Shown: positions 7,580 through 16,359 of the stretch, in pieces
Numbering within the stretch: the first letter of the stretch is position 1
How the letters are laid out: each line of letters starts with the position of its first letter
Assembly: GCF_900104095.1 (NCBI RefSeq)
Contig: NZ_FNJO01000022.1
Coordinates: 1 to 64,000 of the forward strand
Source of the DNA: Ralstonia sp. 25mfcol4.1
GTDB lineage: Bacteria > Pseudomonadota > Gammaproteobacteria > Burkholderiales > Burkholderiaceae
DNA length: 64,000 nucleotides
Direction of reading: 5' to 3'
Made by a program: the position numbers and the translations under genes
The notes under the pieces: model-generated
The model's database searches: none
Told to the model about the DNA's origin: nothing
Seen by the model: the letters and a program-made list of their open reading frames with translations, nothing else

Positions 7580-8863
7580 ATGTCATACAGCAACAATGCC
7601 ACTTCTGCTGGTGCAGAGGCCCAGCACTTTCCCGTGATCATCATTGGCGGCGGACAGGCTGGCTTGTCGATGAGCTACTACCTTCAGCGTGCGGGCATCG
7701 AGCACCTCGTGCTGGAGAAGCACACAATGACTCACACCTGGCGCACACAGCGCTGGGACGAGTTCTGCCTGGTGACTCCGAACTGGCAGTGTGCCTTGCC
7801 AGGCTATCCATACGCGGGCAATGATCCCCATGGGTTCATGAAGCGTGAGGAGATTGTCGAGTATCTGGACGGCTTTATCAGCATGGTGGCGCCACCTGTG
7901 CGGGAGAACACGGAGGTACGCAGCGTAAAGTGCCGCGCGGAGGGGGGTTACACCGTTGCTACGACCCAGGGAGTGTTTTCGGCCGACCAGGTAGTGGTAG
8001 CTTCCGGCGGATACCACGTACCTATTGTGCCGCGCATGGCCGAACGACTGCCAGCCAGCATCAAGCAGATCCAGTCGGCGGACTATCGAAACGCGCAATC
8101 CTTACCTGAAGGCGCTGTCCTCGTCGTGGGCTCCGGTCAATCAGGGGCACAAATCGCTGAAGATCTGCATCTGGCAGGCCGCAAAGTGTATCTCGCCGTG
8201 GGCGAGGCACCGCGCTGCGCACGGTTCTACCGCGGGCGGGATGTCGTGGACTGGCTGGCGGATATGAAGTACTACGACCTCCCCGTGACGGAGCACCCGC
8301 TACGCGAAGGTGTGCGCGACAACACCAATCACTACGTGACTGGACGGGACGGTGGGCGCGATATTGACCTCCGGAAGTTCGCCAGTGAGGGGATGGAGCT
8401 GTACGGGGTGCTGGAAGACTATCGTGATGGGCAGATGCGCTTTGCTCCCAATCTGAACGAGGCACTGGACGACGCCGACGCAACGTATAACCGCATCAAC
8501 GCCAGTATTGACAAATACATCGCGGAACGCGGTATCGACGCACCGCCGGCCAGCACCTATACACCGGTATGGAAACCGGCCACCGAGCGGGAATTGTTAG
8601 ACCCGCAAGCTGCCGGCATTGGCAGCATCATCTGGTGCATTGGCTTCAGGCCCGATTTCAGCTGGCTAGAGGTACCAGTATTCAATGGGCGTGGTTATCC
8701 CGGGCACGAGCGCGGGATGACGGCGCAGCCAGGCTTGTACTTCCTGGGCCTGCCGTGGCTGCACACTTGGGGATCTGGTCGATTCTCGGGAATCGCACGC
8801 GACGCCGCGTATCTCGCGGACGCCATTGCATCGGCGAATCGGCCGGACGCCTTGGCTGCCTGA
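7580..8863 (+). CDS. nitH: MSMEG_0569-family flavin-dependent oxidoreductase (NitH)
   Basis: A 427-residue flavoprotein of the YUCCA/FMO-like type. The FAD-binding Rossmann motif 'IIIGGGQAGLSMSYYL' lies near residues 19-34 and the NAD(P)H-binding 'VVGSGQSGAQIAEDL' near 180-195. The C-terminal 'PGLYFLGLPWLHTWGSGRF' segment is typical. Such enzymes oxygenate nitrogen or carbon centres in small soluble substrates. The Nit1C substrate is unknown. AAGGAAA lies 7 bases before the ATG. The next gene begins 1 base after the stop. Confidence 0.9.
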   Translation: MSYSNNATSAGAEAQHFPVIIIGGGQAGLSMSYYLQRAGIEHLVLEKHTMTHTWRTQRWDEFCLVTPNWQCALPGYPYAGNDPHGFMKREEIVEYLDGFISMVAPPVRENTEVRSVKCRAEGGYTVATTQGVFSADQVVVASGGYHVPIVPRMAERLPASIKQIQSADYRNAQSLPEGAVLVVGSGQSGAQIAEDLHLAGRKVYLAVGEAPRCARFYRGRDVVDWLADMKYYDLPVTEHPLREGVRDNTNHYVTGRDGGRDIDLRKFASEGMELYGVLEDYRDGQMRFAPNLNEALDDADATYNRINASIDKYIAERGIDAPPASTYTPVWKPATERELLDPQAAGIGSIIWCIGFRPDFSWLEVPVFNGRGYPGHERGMTAQPGLYFLGLPWLHTWGSGRFSGIARDAAYLADAIASANRPDALAA

Positions 8864-8864
8864 C

Positions 8865-9701
8865 ATGGAGGCAACCCGTTCGCAATTCGTCGCGGGCATG
8901 CCTGCACTTTCCTTTGCCGGTCTCTCAGAGAATTGGCTACTGAAAACGTGCGGCGATAGACACTGGCAGCAGCTTGCAGCCATGTCGGGTCTGTCGACGC
9001 CGGACTTCCGCGACGCGGATGGGAACAAAATCTATGCTGCCTTCACTGCTATCCGCATTAAGGATGCGTCGTTGGAAGAAGTCGGCGAAAACGACGCCTT
9101 TACCATTGATTCGTTTCTAAAGCCGGCTGGCGGCGCGAAATTCCTAAGCGAACACGTCGTTGTGGCTCACGGAGCGTGTCGTGCCAGAGTCACGATGCTC
9201 TCAACGTTCATTCGTCGCACCCGTGAGCGAGACAACCGGTCAGTCGTGCGGGCGATGCCGACGGCGGTCCAGGACGGAAGCACGTCCTCCGAGGCAGTCG
9301 GTGGTCTGCACCTGTCTGCCTTGGCACGCCGTTTCCGCACTGGAGACTGGGTTGAGCACTTGGGGCTTGACCAAGCACAGCATGCGAGCAGCCATACAGT
9401 TGCATTCCTTCCCTGCCCATACGGGGACTTTAACGGGGCAGATCTGCTCTATTTCGCGAGCTTTCAGTCGATGGTGGATCGTGCCGAGTGGCAATGGAGG
9501 TCTGATGCAGACCCTCCGGTTATCTGTGAACGCGACATATTTTTTCACGGCAATGTCAATGTTGGCGAAACATTGGAGCTGAATTTTTCTGCATCGCAGC
9601 GCAACGAGGACGGGATTGGGCACTGGTGTGAGATTCGCCGGATGCGCGACGGTGAAAAAATCGCCGACGTTGTGACGAGAAAGCGCTGGAGGGTGAGATG
9701 A
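8865..9701 (+). CDS. LnmK-like (Pnap_2097-type) hot-dog protein, putative acyl-CoA decarboxylase/acyltransferase
   Basis: A 278-residue protein I assign to the LnmK-like double hot-dog group. The supporting sequence is 'ICERDIFFHGNVNVGETLEL' (about 228-247) with 'FYFASFQ'-like 'LLYFASFQSMVDRAEW' ahead of it, and an N-terminal hot-dog half with 'AFTAIRIKDASLEEVGENDA'. LnmK acts on methylmalonyl-CoA as acyltransferase and decarboxylase in polyketide starter biosynthesis (family knowledge). Here the next gene is a methylmalonyl-CoA mutase, which supports a shared substrate (inference). ATG 8865 lies one base past the nitH stop and the 3' end overlaps the mutase start as ATGA. No acyl carrier protein gene is present nearby. 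Confidence 0.7.
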   Translation: MEATRSQFVAGMPALSFAGLSENWLLKTCGDRHWQQLAAMSGLSTPDFRDADGNKIYAAFTAIRIKDASLEEVGENDAFTIDSFLKPAGGAKFLSEHVVVAHGACRARVTMLSTFIRRTRERDNRSVVRAMPTAVQDGSTSSEAVGGLHLSALARRFRTGDWVEHLGLDQAQHASSHTVAFLPCPYGDFNGADLLYFASFQSMVDRAEWQWRSDADPPVICERDIFFHGNVNVGETLELNFSASQRNEDGIGHWCEIRRMRDGEKIADVVTRKRWRVR

Positions 9702-11791
9702 CGGGATCGTCCGGAGCAGGGGGCGGAACGCGTATAGAGATCAAAGCGGTCTATGGCCCCGAGGATATAGCCGGGCTCAAGCACCTCGGCAGTTTGCCAG
9801 GAGAGGCACCATTTGTCCGTGGGCCGTACGCATCGATGTACGCAAAGCGACCGTGGACAGTGCGCCAGTACGGCGGGTTTGCCGACGCTGCTGTTTCCAA
9901 TTTGGCCTACCGTGAAGCGCTGCGGCAAGGCGCCCAAGGTCTTTCAGTGGCGTTCGACCTGCCTACACATCGTGGATATGACTCGGATGACGATGAGGCG
10001 AAGGCTGACGTCGGAATGGCGGGTGTAGCCATCGATTCAGTCGAGGACATGCTCCGCCTTTTCGAGGGCATTCCACTCGAGCAAGTTTCAGTATCCATGA
10101 CGATGAACGGTGCCGTTCTGCCCGTATTGGCTGCTTTCCTGGCGGCCGCTGAGGAACGTGGGGTGCCTTTCCAAAATCTGCGCGGTACGATTCAGAACGA
10201 CATTCTCAAGGAATTCATGGTTCGCCATACATGGATTCACGCACCGCAGCCATCGCTGCGCATCGCCACTGACGTCGTGGAGTGGCTTGCAGTGCACGCG
10301 CCGAAATTCAATGGCATGTCGATTTCCGGGTATCACTTTCAGGAGGCTGGGGCTGATCCAGCGTTGGAACTAGCGCTGACGCTAGCCAATGCCACCGTTT
10401 ATGTTGGCGAGCTGAATAAGCGCGGTCTGGATATTGACGCGTTCTGTGCAGGCTTGTCCTTTTTCTTCGGTGTAGGGAAGAATTTCTTCGTTGAGATCGC
10501 GAAACTGCGAGCCGCCCGGATCCTGTGGCATGACATCGTGCGCGAGCAAGGTGGAACGAGTGTGCGAGCCACAGCGATGCGGATGCATTGCCAAACTTCC
10601 GGTTGGACGCTTGCGGCGCAACAGCCGCTTAACAACATCTCCCGTACCACCGTAGAAGCCATGGCTGCGATCTTCGGTGGCACCCAATCGCTTCATACCA
10701 ACGGTTTCGACGAGGCGCTGGCACTTCCTAGTCCACAAGCGTCTCGCCTGGCGCGCGACACTCAACTGATTCTTCAGCACGAGTTTGGTCTTTGCGATGT
10801 AGCAGATCCGTGGGCTGGCTCGTACCTAGTGGAGTCGCTGACCGCACAGATGGTATCGAGCGTGAAAGCGATCCTTGTAGAGATAGAGGAAGAGGGCGGT
10901 ATCTTGAAGGCGCTCGAATCAGGATGGATCCACAGCCGCATCCATCAATCAGCAGTTCGAACACAGGCGCGTCTTGATGCGGGGGAAGAGGTAGTGGTAG
11001 GCGTTAATCGCTACCAGGAGCCCGAAGAGAACGCCCAGGAACGCCTTGATGTTGACGGGGCTCATGTTCGCGCACAGCAGACTCGCCGATTGGTTGCTTT
11101 GCGCCAGTGCCGCGATGAAGTAGCAGTGAAAAATGCGCTGGCTGCACTGACTGACGCAGCCCATAGCGGTAATCGCAATCTGCTTTCTTGTGCCATTGAC
11201 GCGATGCGGTGTCGCGCGACCGTTGGCGAGTGCACCGCTGCATTGCTCAAAGTCTGGCCTAGGCATGCCGTTCGCCCATCCTACGACGCTGGATTGTATG
11301 GCGGCGCCCGAGGTATGAGTGCGCAATGGAAGGTGGCCTGCGAAAGAGTCCGCGATCTGAGCGAGCGGCTTGGCAGGACGCCACGCATCATCATTGCCAA
11401 GCTTGGACAGGACGGGCATGACCGCGGCGCGAAGGCGGTTGCCGCTGCGCTGGATGACGCGGGATTCTTCGTGGAAATGACTGCGCTTTTTCAGTCGGCA
11501 ATGGACGTGGTCTCCGCTGCGTCGGTCGGCCGATTCGATGCTATCGGTATTTCCTCGTTGGGCGGCGCGCATATGGAGCTCGTGCCGGGACTTCTACAAG
11601 CATTGCGCAGGACTGGACTGGATGTTCCGGTGTTTGTCGGAGGTATCATTCCAACAGATCATGAGCATTCGCTACACAAGTGCGGGGTGCAGTGTGTATT
11701 TGGTCCGGGTACAGCGATGGAGAGTATCGTAAGCACTATCGCGGAGTCTATACATAGGCGGTCTACCGTAACCGAGCCGCAGACCGCCTGA
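9698..11791 (+). CDS. Methylmalonyl-CoA mutase-like, B12-dependent acyl-CoA mutase (catalytic plus cobalamin domains)
   Basis: A 697-residue single-chain mutase. The TIM-barrel part holds 'RPWTVRQYGGF' (Y58), 'GLSVAFDLPTHRGYDSD', 'TMNGAVLPV', 'PSLRIATD' (R188) and 'SISGYHFQEAGAD' (H213). The positions of the substrate-clamping Tyr and Arg of methylmalonyl-CoA mutase are kept, which argues against an isobutyryl- or 2-hydroxyisobutyryl-CoA mutase. The C-terminal B12 domain has the DxHxxG lower-ligand motif at D572-G577 ('GQDGHDRGAK'). It interconverts succinyl-CoA and methylmalonyl-CoA. No MeaB-type chaperone gene lies in the window. It is the last gene of the operon that starts at nitB, coupled to the LnmK-like gene by ATGA. 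Confidence 0.9.
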   Translation: MTGSSGAGGGTRIEIKAVYGPEDIAGLKHLGSLPGEAPFVRGPYASMYAKRPWTVRQYGGFADAAVSNLAYREALRQGAQGLSVAFDLPTHRGYDSDDDEAKADVGMAGVAIDSVEDMLRLFEGIPLEQVSVSMTMNGAVLPVLAAFLAAAEERGVPFQNLRGTIQNDILKEFMVRHTWIHAPQPSLRIATDVVEWLAVHAPKFNGMSISGYHFQEAGADPALELALTLANATVYVGELNKRGLDIDAFCAGLSFFFGVGKNFFVEIAKLRAARILWHDIVREQGGTSVRATAMRMHCQTSGWTLAAQQPLNNISRTTVEAMAAIFGGTQSLHTNGFDEALALPSPQASRLARDTQLILQHEFGLCDVADPWAGSYLVESLTAQMVSSVKAILVEIEEEGGILKALESGWIHSRIHQSAVRTQARLDAGEEVVVGVNRYQEPEENAQERLDVDGAHVRAQQTRRLVALRQCRDEVAVKNALAALTDAAHSGNRNLLSCAIDAMRCRATVGECTAALLKVWPRHAVRPSYDAGLYGGARGMSAQWKVACERVRDLSERLGRTPRIIIAKLGQDGHDRGAKAVAAALDDAGFFVEMTALFQSAMDVVSAASVGRFDAIGISSLGGAHMELVPGLLQALRRTGLDVPVFVGGIIPTDHEHSLHKCGVQCVFGPGTAMESIVSTIAESIHRRSTVTEPQTA

Positions 11792-12170
11792 GGCTGTACT
11801 TCTTTATGCCCCGGCGCCCTCGTTCAGCATCGCATGCCTCTTTGCACCATGCTTGCATAGGCTTGGCCGGGTAGAAGCTGCTTCCCTGCCTTTTCCCCTT
11901 CAATGAACTCGGTGATCGACGAACTGGGCGGTTCAGTCAGTGCGAGAATACGGCGATTGCGTAGCCTCGTGGCAGCCGCAGGTGGTGGCAGTTGCGGCGC
12001 CTATGAGGTCGAGGCGATGCTCCCCAAACCGCTGCTCTCCTTAGCGGTCTCGATTCAGGCGGCAATGAGTTGCATTGAGTGAGGCGACGATGCACCAGTT
12101 CACGAATAGCAGACCGTACCGAAATATCGTCGGGGCTGGCACATACGCCAGCCTGAAAATTTCCGTTGGA
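11792..12170. other. Intergenic stretch without recognisable gene
   Basis: This stretch separates the mutase stop and the convergent phosphotransferase gene. No frame with coding character or family similarity was seen. A perfect 7-bp hairpin (GGCTGGC, loop of 6, GCCAGCC at 12134-12153) lies near the end of the phosphotransferase gene but lacks a T-run, so it is at best a weak terminator. Confidence 0.5.
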
Positions 12171-13241
12171 TTATCTTGAGATCGACGTGTACTTCAAAGC
12201 CATTTCGGCGATCGGTCTTGCACGCTTCCCCGCGTCGAGCGCCTGCGCCGACGATGCCGTGCCGTCCACCACGCGCTTCATGATGCCCTGCAGGATGCCG
12301 GCGATCCGGAACATGCTGAAAGCGAGGTAGAAATTCCAGTCGCCGGTGATCTGGCGGCCGGTGCGCTGCTCGTACATGCGGCGATAGCTGGCCTCGTCGG
12401 GAATGCCCAGGCCCTTGTGGTCCAGCCCGGCGATGCCGCGGAACTGGCCCGGCGCGATATGCCAGCTCATGCAGTGGTAGCCGAAGTCGGCCATTGGGTG
12501 GCCCAGCGTGGACAGTTCCCAGTCCAGCACGGCCAGCACGCGCGGCTCCGTCGGATGGAACATCAGGTTGTCGAGCCGGTAGTCGCCGTGGACGATGCTG
12601 GTCAGGTCCAGGTCTTCCTGCGGGATATGTTCGGGCAGCCAGGCAATCAGTTGGTCCATGGCCGGGATCGATTCGGTCTCCGACAGCTTGTACTGCTTGC
12701 TCCAGCGTTCGATCTGGCGCTGGAAGTAGTTGCCGGGCTTGCCATAGTCGGCCAGGCCGATGGCCTTGTAGTCCACCGAGTGCAGCGCGGCGATGACGCG
12801 GTTCATCTCGTCATAGATCGCACCGCGTTCGGCCGTGGTCATGTCGGGCAGGGACTGGTCCCACAGCACGCGGCCGCTGACGAATTCCATGATAAAGAAC
12901 GCGCGGCCGATCACGTCTTCGTCCTCGCACAGCGCGTACGTGTGAGCCACGGGGACGTCCGTGCCGGCCAGCGCCTTCATCACGCGGTATTCGCGTTCGA
13001 TGGCGTGGGCGGACGGCAGCAGCTTCGACTTCGGGCCCGGCTTGGCGCGCGTCACATAGGTCTGGCCCGGCGTGATCAGCTTGAACGTGGGGTTGGACTG
13101 GCCGCCCTTGAACTGCTCGACGGTCACGGGGCCTGTGAAGGCTTCGACATGGTGTCTCAACCATTCTTCCAGTGACCCGACGTCAAAGCTATGAGGCGTC
13201 ACCGGCCGTGTGCCCTCGAAATCTGTCGTCGAATTATTCAT
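12171..13241 (-). CDS. Phosphotransferase family protein (aminoglycoside-phosphotransferase fold, ACAD10-like)
   Basis: A 356-residue APH-fold kinase. Catalytic 'HGDYRLDN' is at 218-225 and the Mg-binding Asp is in 'AVLDWELSTLG' (D240). The N-terminal lobe contains 'FKGGQSNPTFKL' (glycine-rich loop). Homologues sit beside acyl-CoA dehydrogenase and SDR genes, and in animals are fused to them (ACAD10/11, hydroxyacyl phosphorylation). A small-molecule or acyl-chain kinase role is therefore likely. The only partner here is the decayed SDR just upstream. Third codon positions look strongly G/C, like host core genes and unlike the catabolic island to the right. Confidence 0.85.
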   Translation of the reverse strand: MNNSTTDFEGTRPVTPHSFDVGSLEEWLRHHVEAFTGPVTVEQFKGGQSNPTFKLITPGQTYVTRAKPGPKSKLLPSAHAIEREYRVMKALAGTDVPVAHTYALCEDEDVIGRAFFIMEFVSGRVLWDQSLPDMTTAERGAIYDEMNRVIAALHSVDYKAIGLADYGKPGNYFQRQIERWSKQYKLSETESIPAMDQLIAWLPEHIPQEDLDLTSIVHGDYRLDNLMFHPTEPRVLAVLDWELSTLGHPMADFGYHCMSWHIAPGQFRGIAGLDHKGLGIPDEASYRRMYEQRTGRQITGDWNFYLAFSMFRIAGILQGIMKRVVDGTASSAQALDAGKRARPIAEMALKYTSISR

Positions 13242-13345
13242 TGCGTTCTCTGTTATGCCTCGAGGAGAAAATGGCCCTCGGATCCGAAGCCGCTGGCTGT
13301 GGCCGGCACGCTCCCGCCACGCGGCTAGGGTTACTTTTCAAGGCT

Positions 13346-13714
13346 TCAGATAGTGAGCCCGCCGTCCACCACAATGCACGCGCCATTTGTATAGCTTGCT
13401 GCGTCCGAAACGAGGTACAGCACCGTCCCGGCCATCTCGTGGGGTTCAGCGTGCCGACGAAGCGGGATTTGCTTCATCCATTTGTCGTATGTCTTGGGGT
13501 CGTCACGAACATATTGCGGATTGAAACGACCGTGCTGCGCGCGGGCATCGAGAAGAGCCGGCTTCCGTACTCGATACGAGGTTGGCCAGCCGTCGCACCG
13601 CATGAAACGGAAGCGGTTGCAACTGGGCCTAAAAGTTGGTGTACTTGGCGGGGCACGTTGGTGCGATATGCACCTCGACGCCCCCGTCAGAATCCTATTA
13701 TCGTTGAAGGACAC
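13346..13714 (-). pseudogene. Degenerate short-chain dehydrogenase/reductase (SDR)
   Basis: The C-terminal part is plainly SDR: 'IPLRRHAEPHEMAGTVLYLV' followed by 'SDAASYTNGACIVVDGGLTI'. The N-terminus has only a trace of the cofactor motif ('ILTGASRCI'). The Rossmann core and catalytic Ser-Tyr-Lys segment are missing, replaced by about 35 residues without family character. It is a deletion remnant. Its position upstream of the phosphotransferase mirrors the usual SDR/phosphotransferase pairing. Confidence 0.7.
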
Positions 13715-13890
13715 GCCGCCGCAAGTTGTTGTTGACGATGCGGCTTCTTCGCTGGCACATTGATGAAGCGCGGTGGAAGTAGCACGATACGGGACTCGCC
13801 GCCGCGTCGGCAGAAGGTGAAAAGGACTTCGTTGCGTTGTGTGATAACGCCTTATTGTCCTTACTCTGGTCTCCGCTATGTGTAGATGTG

Positions 13891-15261
13891 CTACAGCGCG
13901 ACTTCTTGTTCGGCCACCGTCGACGCCTTCTGGCTAAGGTCCAAGCTCCGATCAAATTGCCGATACAAGCAGAATATGGCAAAGGAGACCGCATTGAGCA
14001 GTGCTGGCGCAATCGATGTCGCGAGCTTAATTCCGGCTAGTGCAGATGCCGGTTGGTCAACGAATCCGGTATTGGTCTCAACCAAGCCGTAGAGAGTAAA
14101 GATCAGGCCGGCCACAACAGCCCCAACGGCGTACCCAAGCTTCTCCCCTGCCAGGAATACACCACTTAGTGCGGCTTCCGGGGGTGTGATTTGCCGGCGC
14201 TTGTCGCCAAACTTGATGCTGTCGACCAGCATAGAGTATGCGAACACTTGCACACCTCCTTCGCTCGCGCCCGCTACTGTTGCGACTAGCAGGGCGAGCG
14301 CAAAGGGCGCAGATGCGTCAAGCAGTCCATAGCCTGTTACGGCGATTCCAGCCAGAGCGATTGATAATGCAAAAGTCACAAATTTCCCGAATCGCTTTCC
14401 AAGCCAGACAAAGATCGGAATAGCCACGACCGAAGCTGCAAACATCAACAGGAAAAGCAACGAAAGGGAATCCGTGCCGCGCCGAAGTACATAGGTGACA
14501 TAGTAAGCCAGGGCGGCGCTGATGACGCCTGAGCCGACTACGTGCACGAAGTAGGCCGCCAAGAGGACAGAGAAAGGTCGGTTTTGAAATATGGCCGAGA
14601 GAATCTCCCTCAAACTGATATTCGGCACGTCAACCTTCCGCGGCGGTTCCTTGGAGGCGAAGAAGGTGACCATGATGCCAGCCGCCATGATCCCGCCCAT
14701 CGTGGCGCCCATAGTCAGGTAGCCAGTACGACCCCCATCAAAGTGTTCGACAATCAATGGTGCGCCCGCCCCGGCCAGCAAACATCCTGACATGGAGTAT
14801 GCCGCCCGCCACGAGTTGAGGATCGTGCCGTCGTGGTAGTCCGTAGCAATCTCGCAGTTGAGCGCACAGTATGGAACCAAGAAGGTGGAATAGCAGAATG
14901 CGCAAATACTGAAGACTGCTATGATGAACAGCGCGGAATAGAGAGGATCCTTGAAGGGAGCGAACCAGATTGCACAGAATGCAGGGAATATGGTCACGCC
15001 GGCAAAAAGGAGATAGGGGCGACGGCGTCCAAAGCGGCTGGAGGTGTTGTCAGACATTCCTCCGACCAAGGGACTAGATATCAGGTCAACAACCTTGGGC
15101 AATGCGGCCGCGATAGTCGCGAGAGCGACGCTTATACCCAGAACATTCGTCATATAGAACATCAGAAGAATGCTGGGAGTTACAGCGTAGATGCCGGAAG
15201 ACAGGTCACCTACCGTGTACAAGGGGTACTTTACGAGTCGAGTAGCTTGGGGCTCTTTCAT
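13891..15261 (-). CDS. MFS transporter, sugar/glycoside-cation symporter-like (GPH type)
   Basis: A 456-residue protein with about 12 hydrophobic segments. Between TM2 and TM3 it carries 'GGMSDNTSSRFGRRRPYLLF', the MFS loop motif in its GPH/MelB-like form, and 'VPYCALNCEIATDYHDGTIL' later in the first half. It probably imports a substrate into the cytoplasm by cation symport. It is the first minus-strand gene of the catabolic island and is followed (upstream in coordinates to its right) by a hydrolase on the same strand about 100 bases away, so the two may share a transcript. The substrate cannot be read from sequence. Confidence 0.85.
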   Translation of the reverse strand: MKEPQATRLVKYPLYTVGDLSSGIYAVTPSILLMFYMTNVLGISVALATIAAALPKVVDLISSPLVGGMSDNTSSRFGRRRPYLLFAGVTIFPAFCAIWFAPFKDPLYSALFIIAVFSICAFCYSTFLVPYCALNCEIATDYHDGTILNSWRAAYSMSGCLLAGAGAPLIVEHFDGGRTGYLTMGATMGGIMAAGIMVTFFASKEPPRKVDVPNISLREILSAIFQNRPFSVLLAAYFVHVVGSGVISAALAYYVTYVLRRGTDSLSLLFLLMFAASVVAIPIFVWLGKRFGKFVTFALSIALAGIAVTGYGLLDASAPFALALLVATVAGASEGGVQVFAYSMLVDSIKFGDKRRQITPPEAALSGVFLAGEKLGYAVGAVVAGLIFTLYGLVETNTGFVDQPASALAGIKLATSIAPALLNAVSFAIFCLYRQFDRSLDLSQKASTVAEQEVAL

Positions 15262-15364
15262 TTCCTGCTGTCAGTGGCTGACGTAGTGTCGGGGATGTAT
15301 TGCGCAACGAATGCGTTTGAACTCTTGTAATTAGCTCGTGAGTGAAAGTCGCCCCACTCGATCG

Positions 15365-16240
15365 CTACAGGCTGGCCGCCCGAAGCAGCGCTGTCACGGC
15401 TGACAGTGATTCTGGTTCGTCGAGAAGGGGCGGGTGGCCGCGCCCCGGCACCGTTGTGAGGGTGGCGTTCCGATGTGCGGCCACCATGCGGCGTGCGCAG
15501 TCTTCAGTGAAGAAGTCGGATGTCTCTCCGCGAAGGATAGCGACGGGAATCTCCTGCGTTGCTAGGAACTGTGACCAAGCATCTGGACGCTCTTCTTTCA
15601 TGCGTTTAGCGTCGACAAGGGACAACATATCGAAGTCCCGCGCATAGCGACCGGGGGAAAATTCCCGATACGCACGCAACATCAGATCCTTCCATCGCTC
15701 GTCGGTAAGGTCAGGGTAGGTCTCACCAAAATGCAGCTTCATCCTTTCCACTGCCTCGTCGAAGGAAAAGTCAGCGGCCGCCACATTGTTTGCCATTCGC
15801 TTCGACGAGCTCTCGACGATTTCGGCGCCCAGATCATTCAGAACGATTCCGGACACTCGTCCAGGTCGCTCTGCGGCCATGTCCATGGCGATCAGTCCGC
15901 CCAGTGCAATCCCGAGGACGGCGACGCGCTCAATCTGCAGATGATCAAGGAGATCCCATACGTCCCCCTTGACCAAGTCGTAATGGTAGTCCTTTGCATC
16001 CGTAAATCGAGTCGAGAAGCCGCGCCCCCGAAGGTCCGGCGCAATTACCTGCACGCCTTGAGAAGCCAGGAGCTCACCAAGTTCACAGAAATCCCGCGAA
16101 TTGCGCATGAAGCCGTGAAGGCACAGCAGGGGCACGGTCTCTGCGGGCTCAAGAGGACTGAAGTTACGAACCAAGAGCTTAGCGCCCGTTGACGTTTCGA
16201 ACCAAGCCTCTTGCTGGCGAGGCTGGGCGGCATTCTGCAT
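15365..16240 (-). CDS. Alpha/beta-hydrolase fold protein lacking the nucleophile serine
   Basis: A 291-residue MhpC-like alpha/beta hydrolase. The oxyanion 'LHGFMRNSRDF' (about 41-51), the acid Asp242 ('GETSDFF') and His269 ('GRGHPPLL') are present. The nucleophile elbow reads G-I-A-L-G-G at 110-115, with Ala112 where Ser (or Asp/Cys) is expected. The codon is a clear GCA. Either the enzyme works without a nucleophile or the gene is an inactivated or binding-only version. The ATG at 16240 has GGAG 6 bases upstream. It diverges from the flavoprotein gene across a palindromic operator-like site. Confidence 0.85.
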   Translation of the reverse strand: MQNAAQPRQQEAWFETSTGAKLLVRNFSPLEPAETVPLLCLHGFMRNSRDFCELGELLASQGVQVIAPDLRGRGFSTRFTDAKDYHYDLVKGDVWDLLDHLQIERVAVLGIALGGLIAMDMAAERPGRVSGIVLNDLGAEIVESSSKRMANNVAAADFSFDEAVERMKLHFGETYPDLTDERWKDLMLRAYREFSPGRYARDFDMLSLVDAKRMKEERPDAWSQFLATQEIPVAILRGETSDFFTEDCARRMVAAHRNATLTTVPGRGHPPLLDEPESLSAVTALLRAASL

Positions 16241-16301
16241 GGAAATCTCCAACGTGTGAGTGAGCGAGCCGCGAAGCACGCGGTCCCGATAACTTTACGC
16301 T

Positions 16302-16323
16302 AAACCTGACGTTAGTCAAGTTT
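16302..16323. promoter_or_regulatory. Palindromic operator candidate between hydrolase and flavoprotein genes
   Basis: Left arm AAACCTGAC (16302-16310), 4-base spacer, right arm GTCAAGTTT (16315-16323). Eight of nine arm positions pair. Its size and symmetry fit a TetR-family operator, and a TetR gene lies 1.5 kb downstream. The strong half (TTGACTAA on the minus strand) recurs at 21898-21905. Confidence 0.5.
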
Positions 16324-16359
16324 TGGCGTACACTCGCTTCGGAGGCCCTTCTCGGAGGG

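Noticed and set aside
12134..12153. GGCTGGC/GCCAGCC hairpin as a terminator
   Set aside because: The stem is perfect but no T-run follows on the minus strand. It is mentioned only within the intergenic entry.
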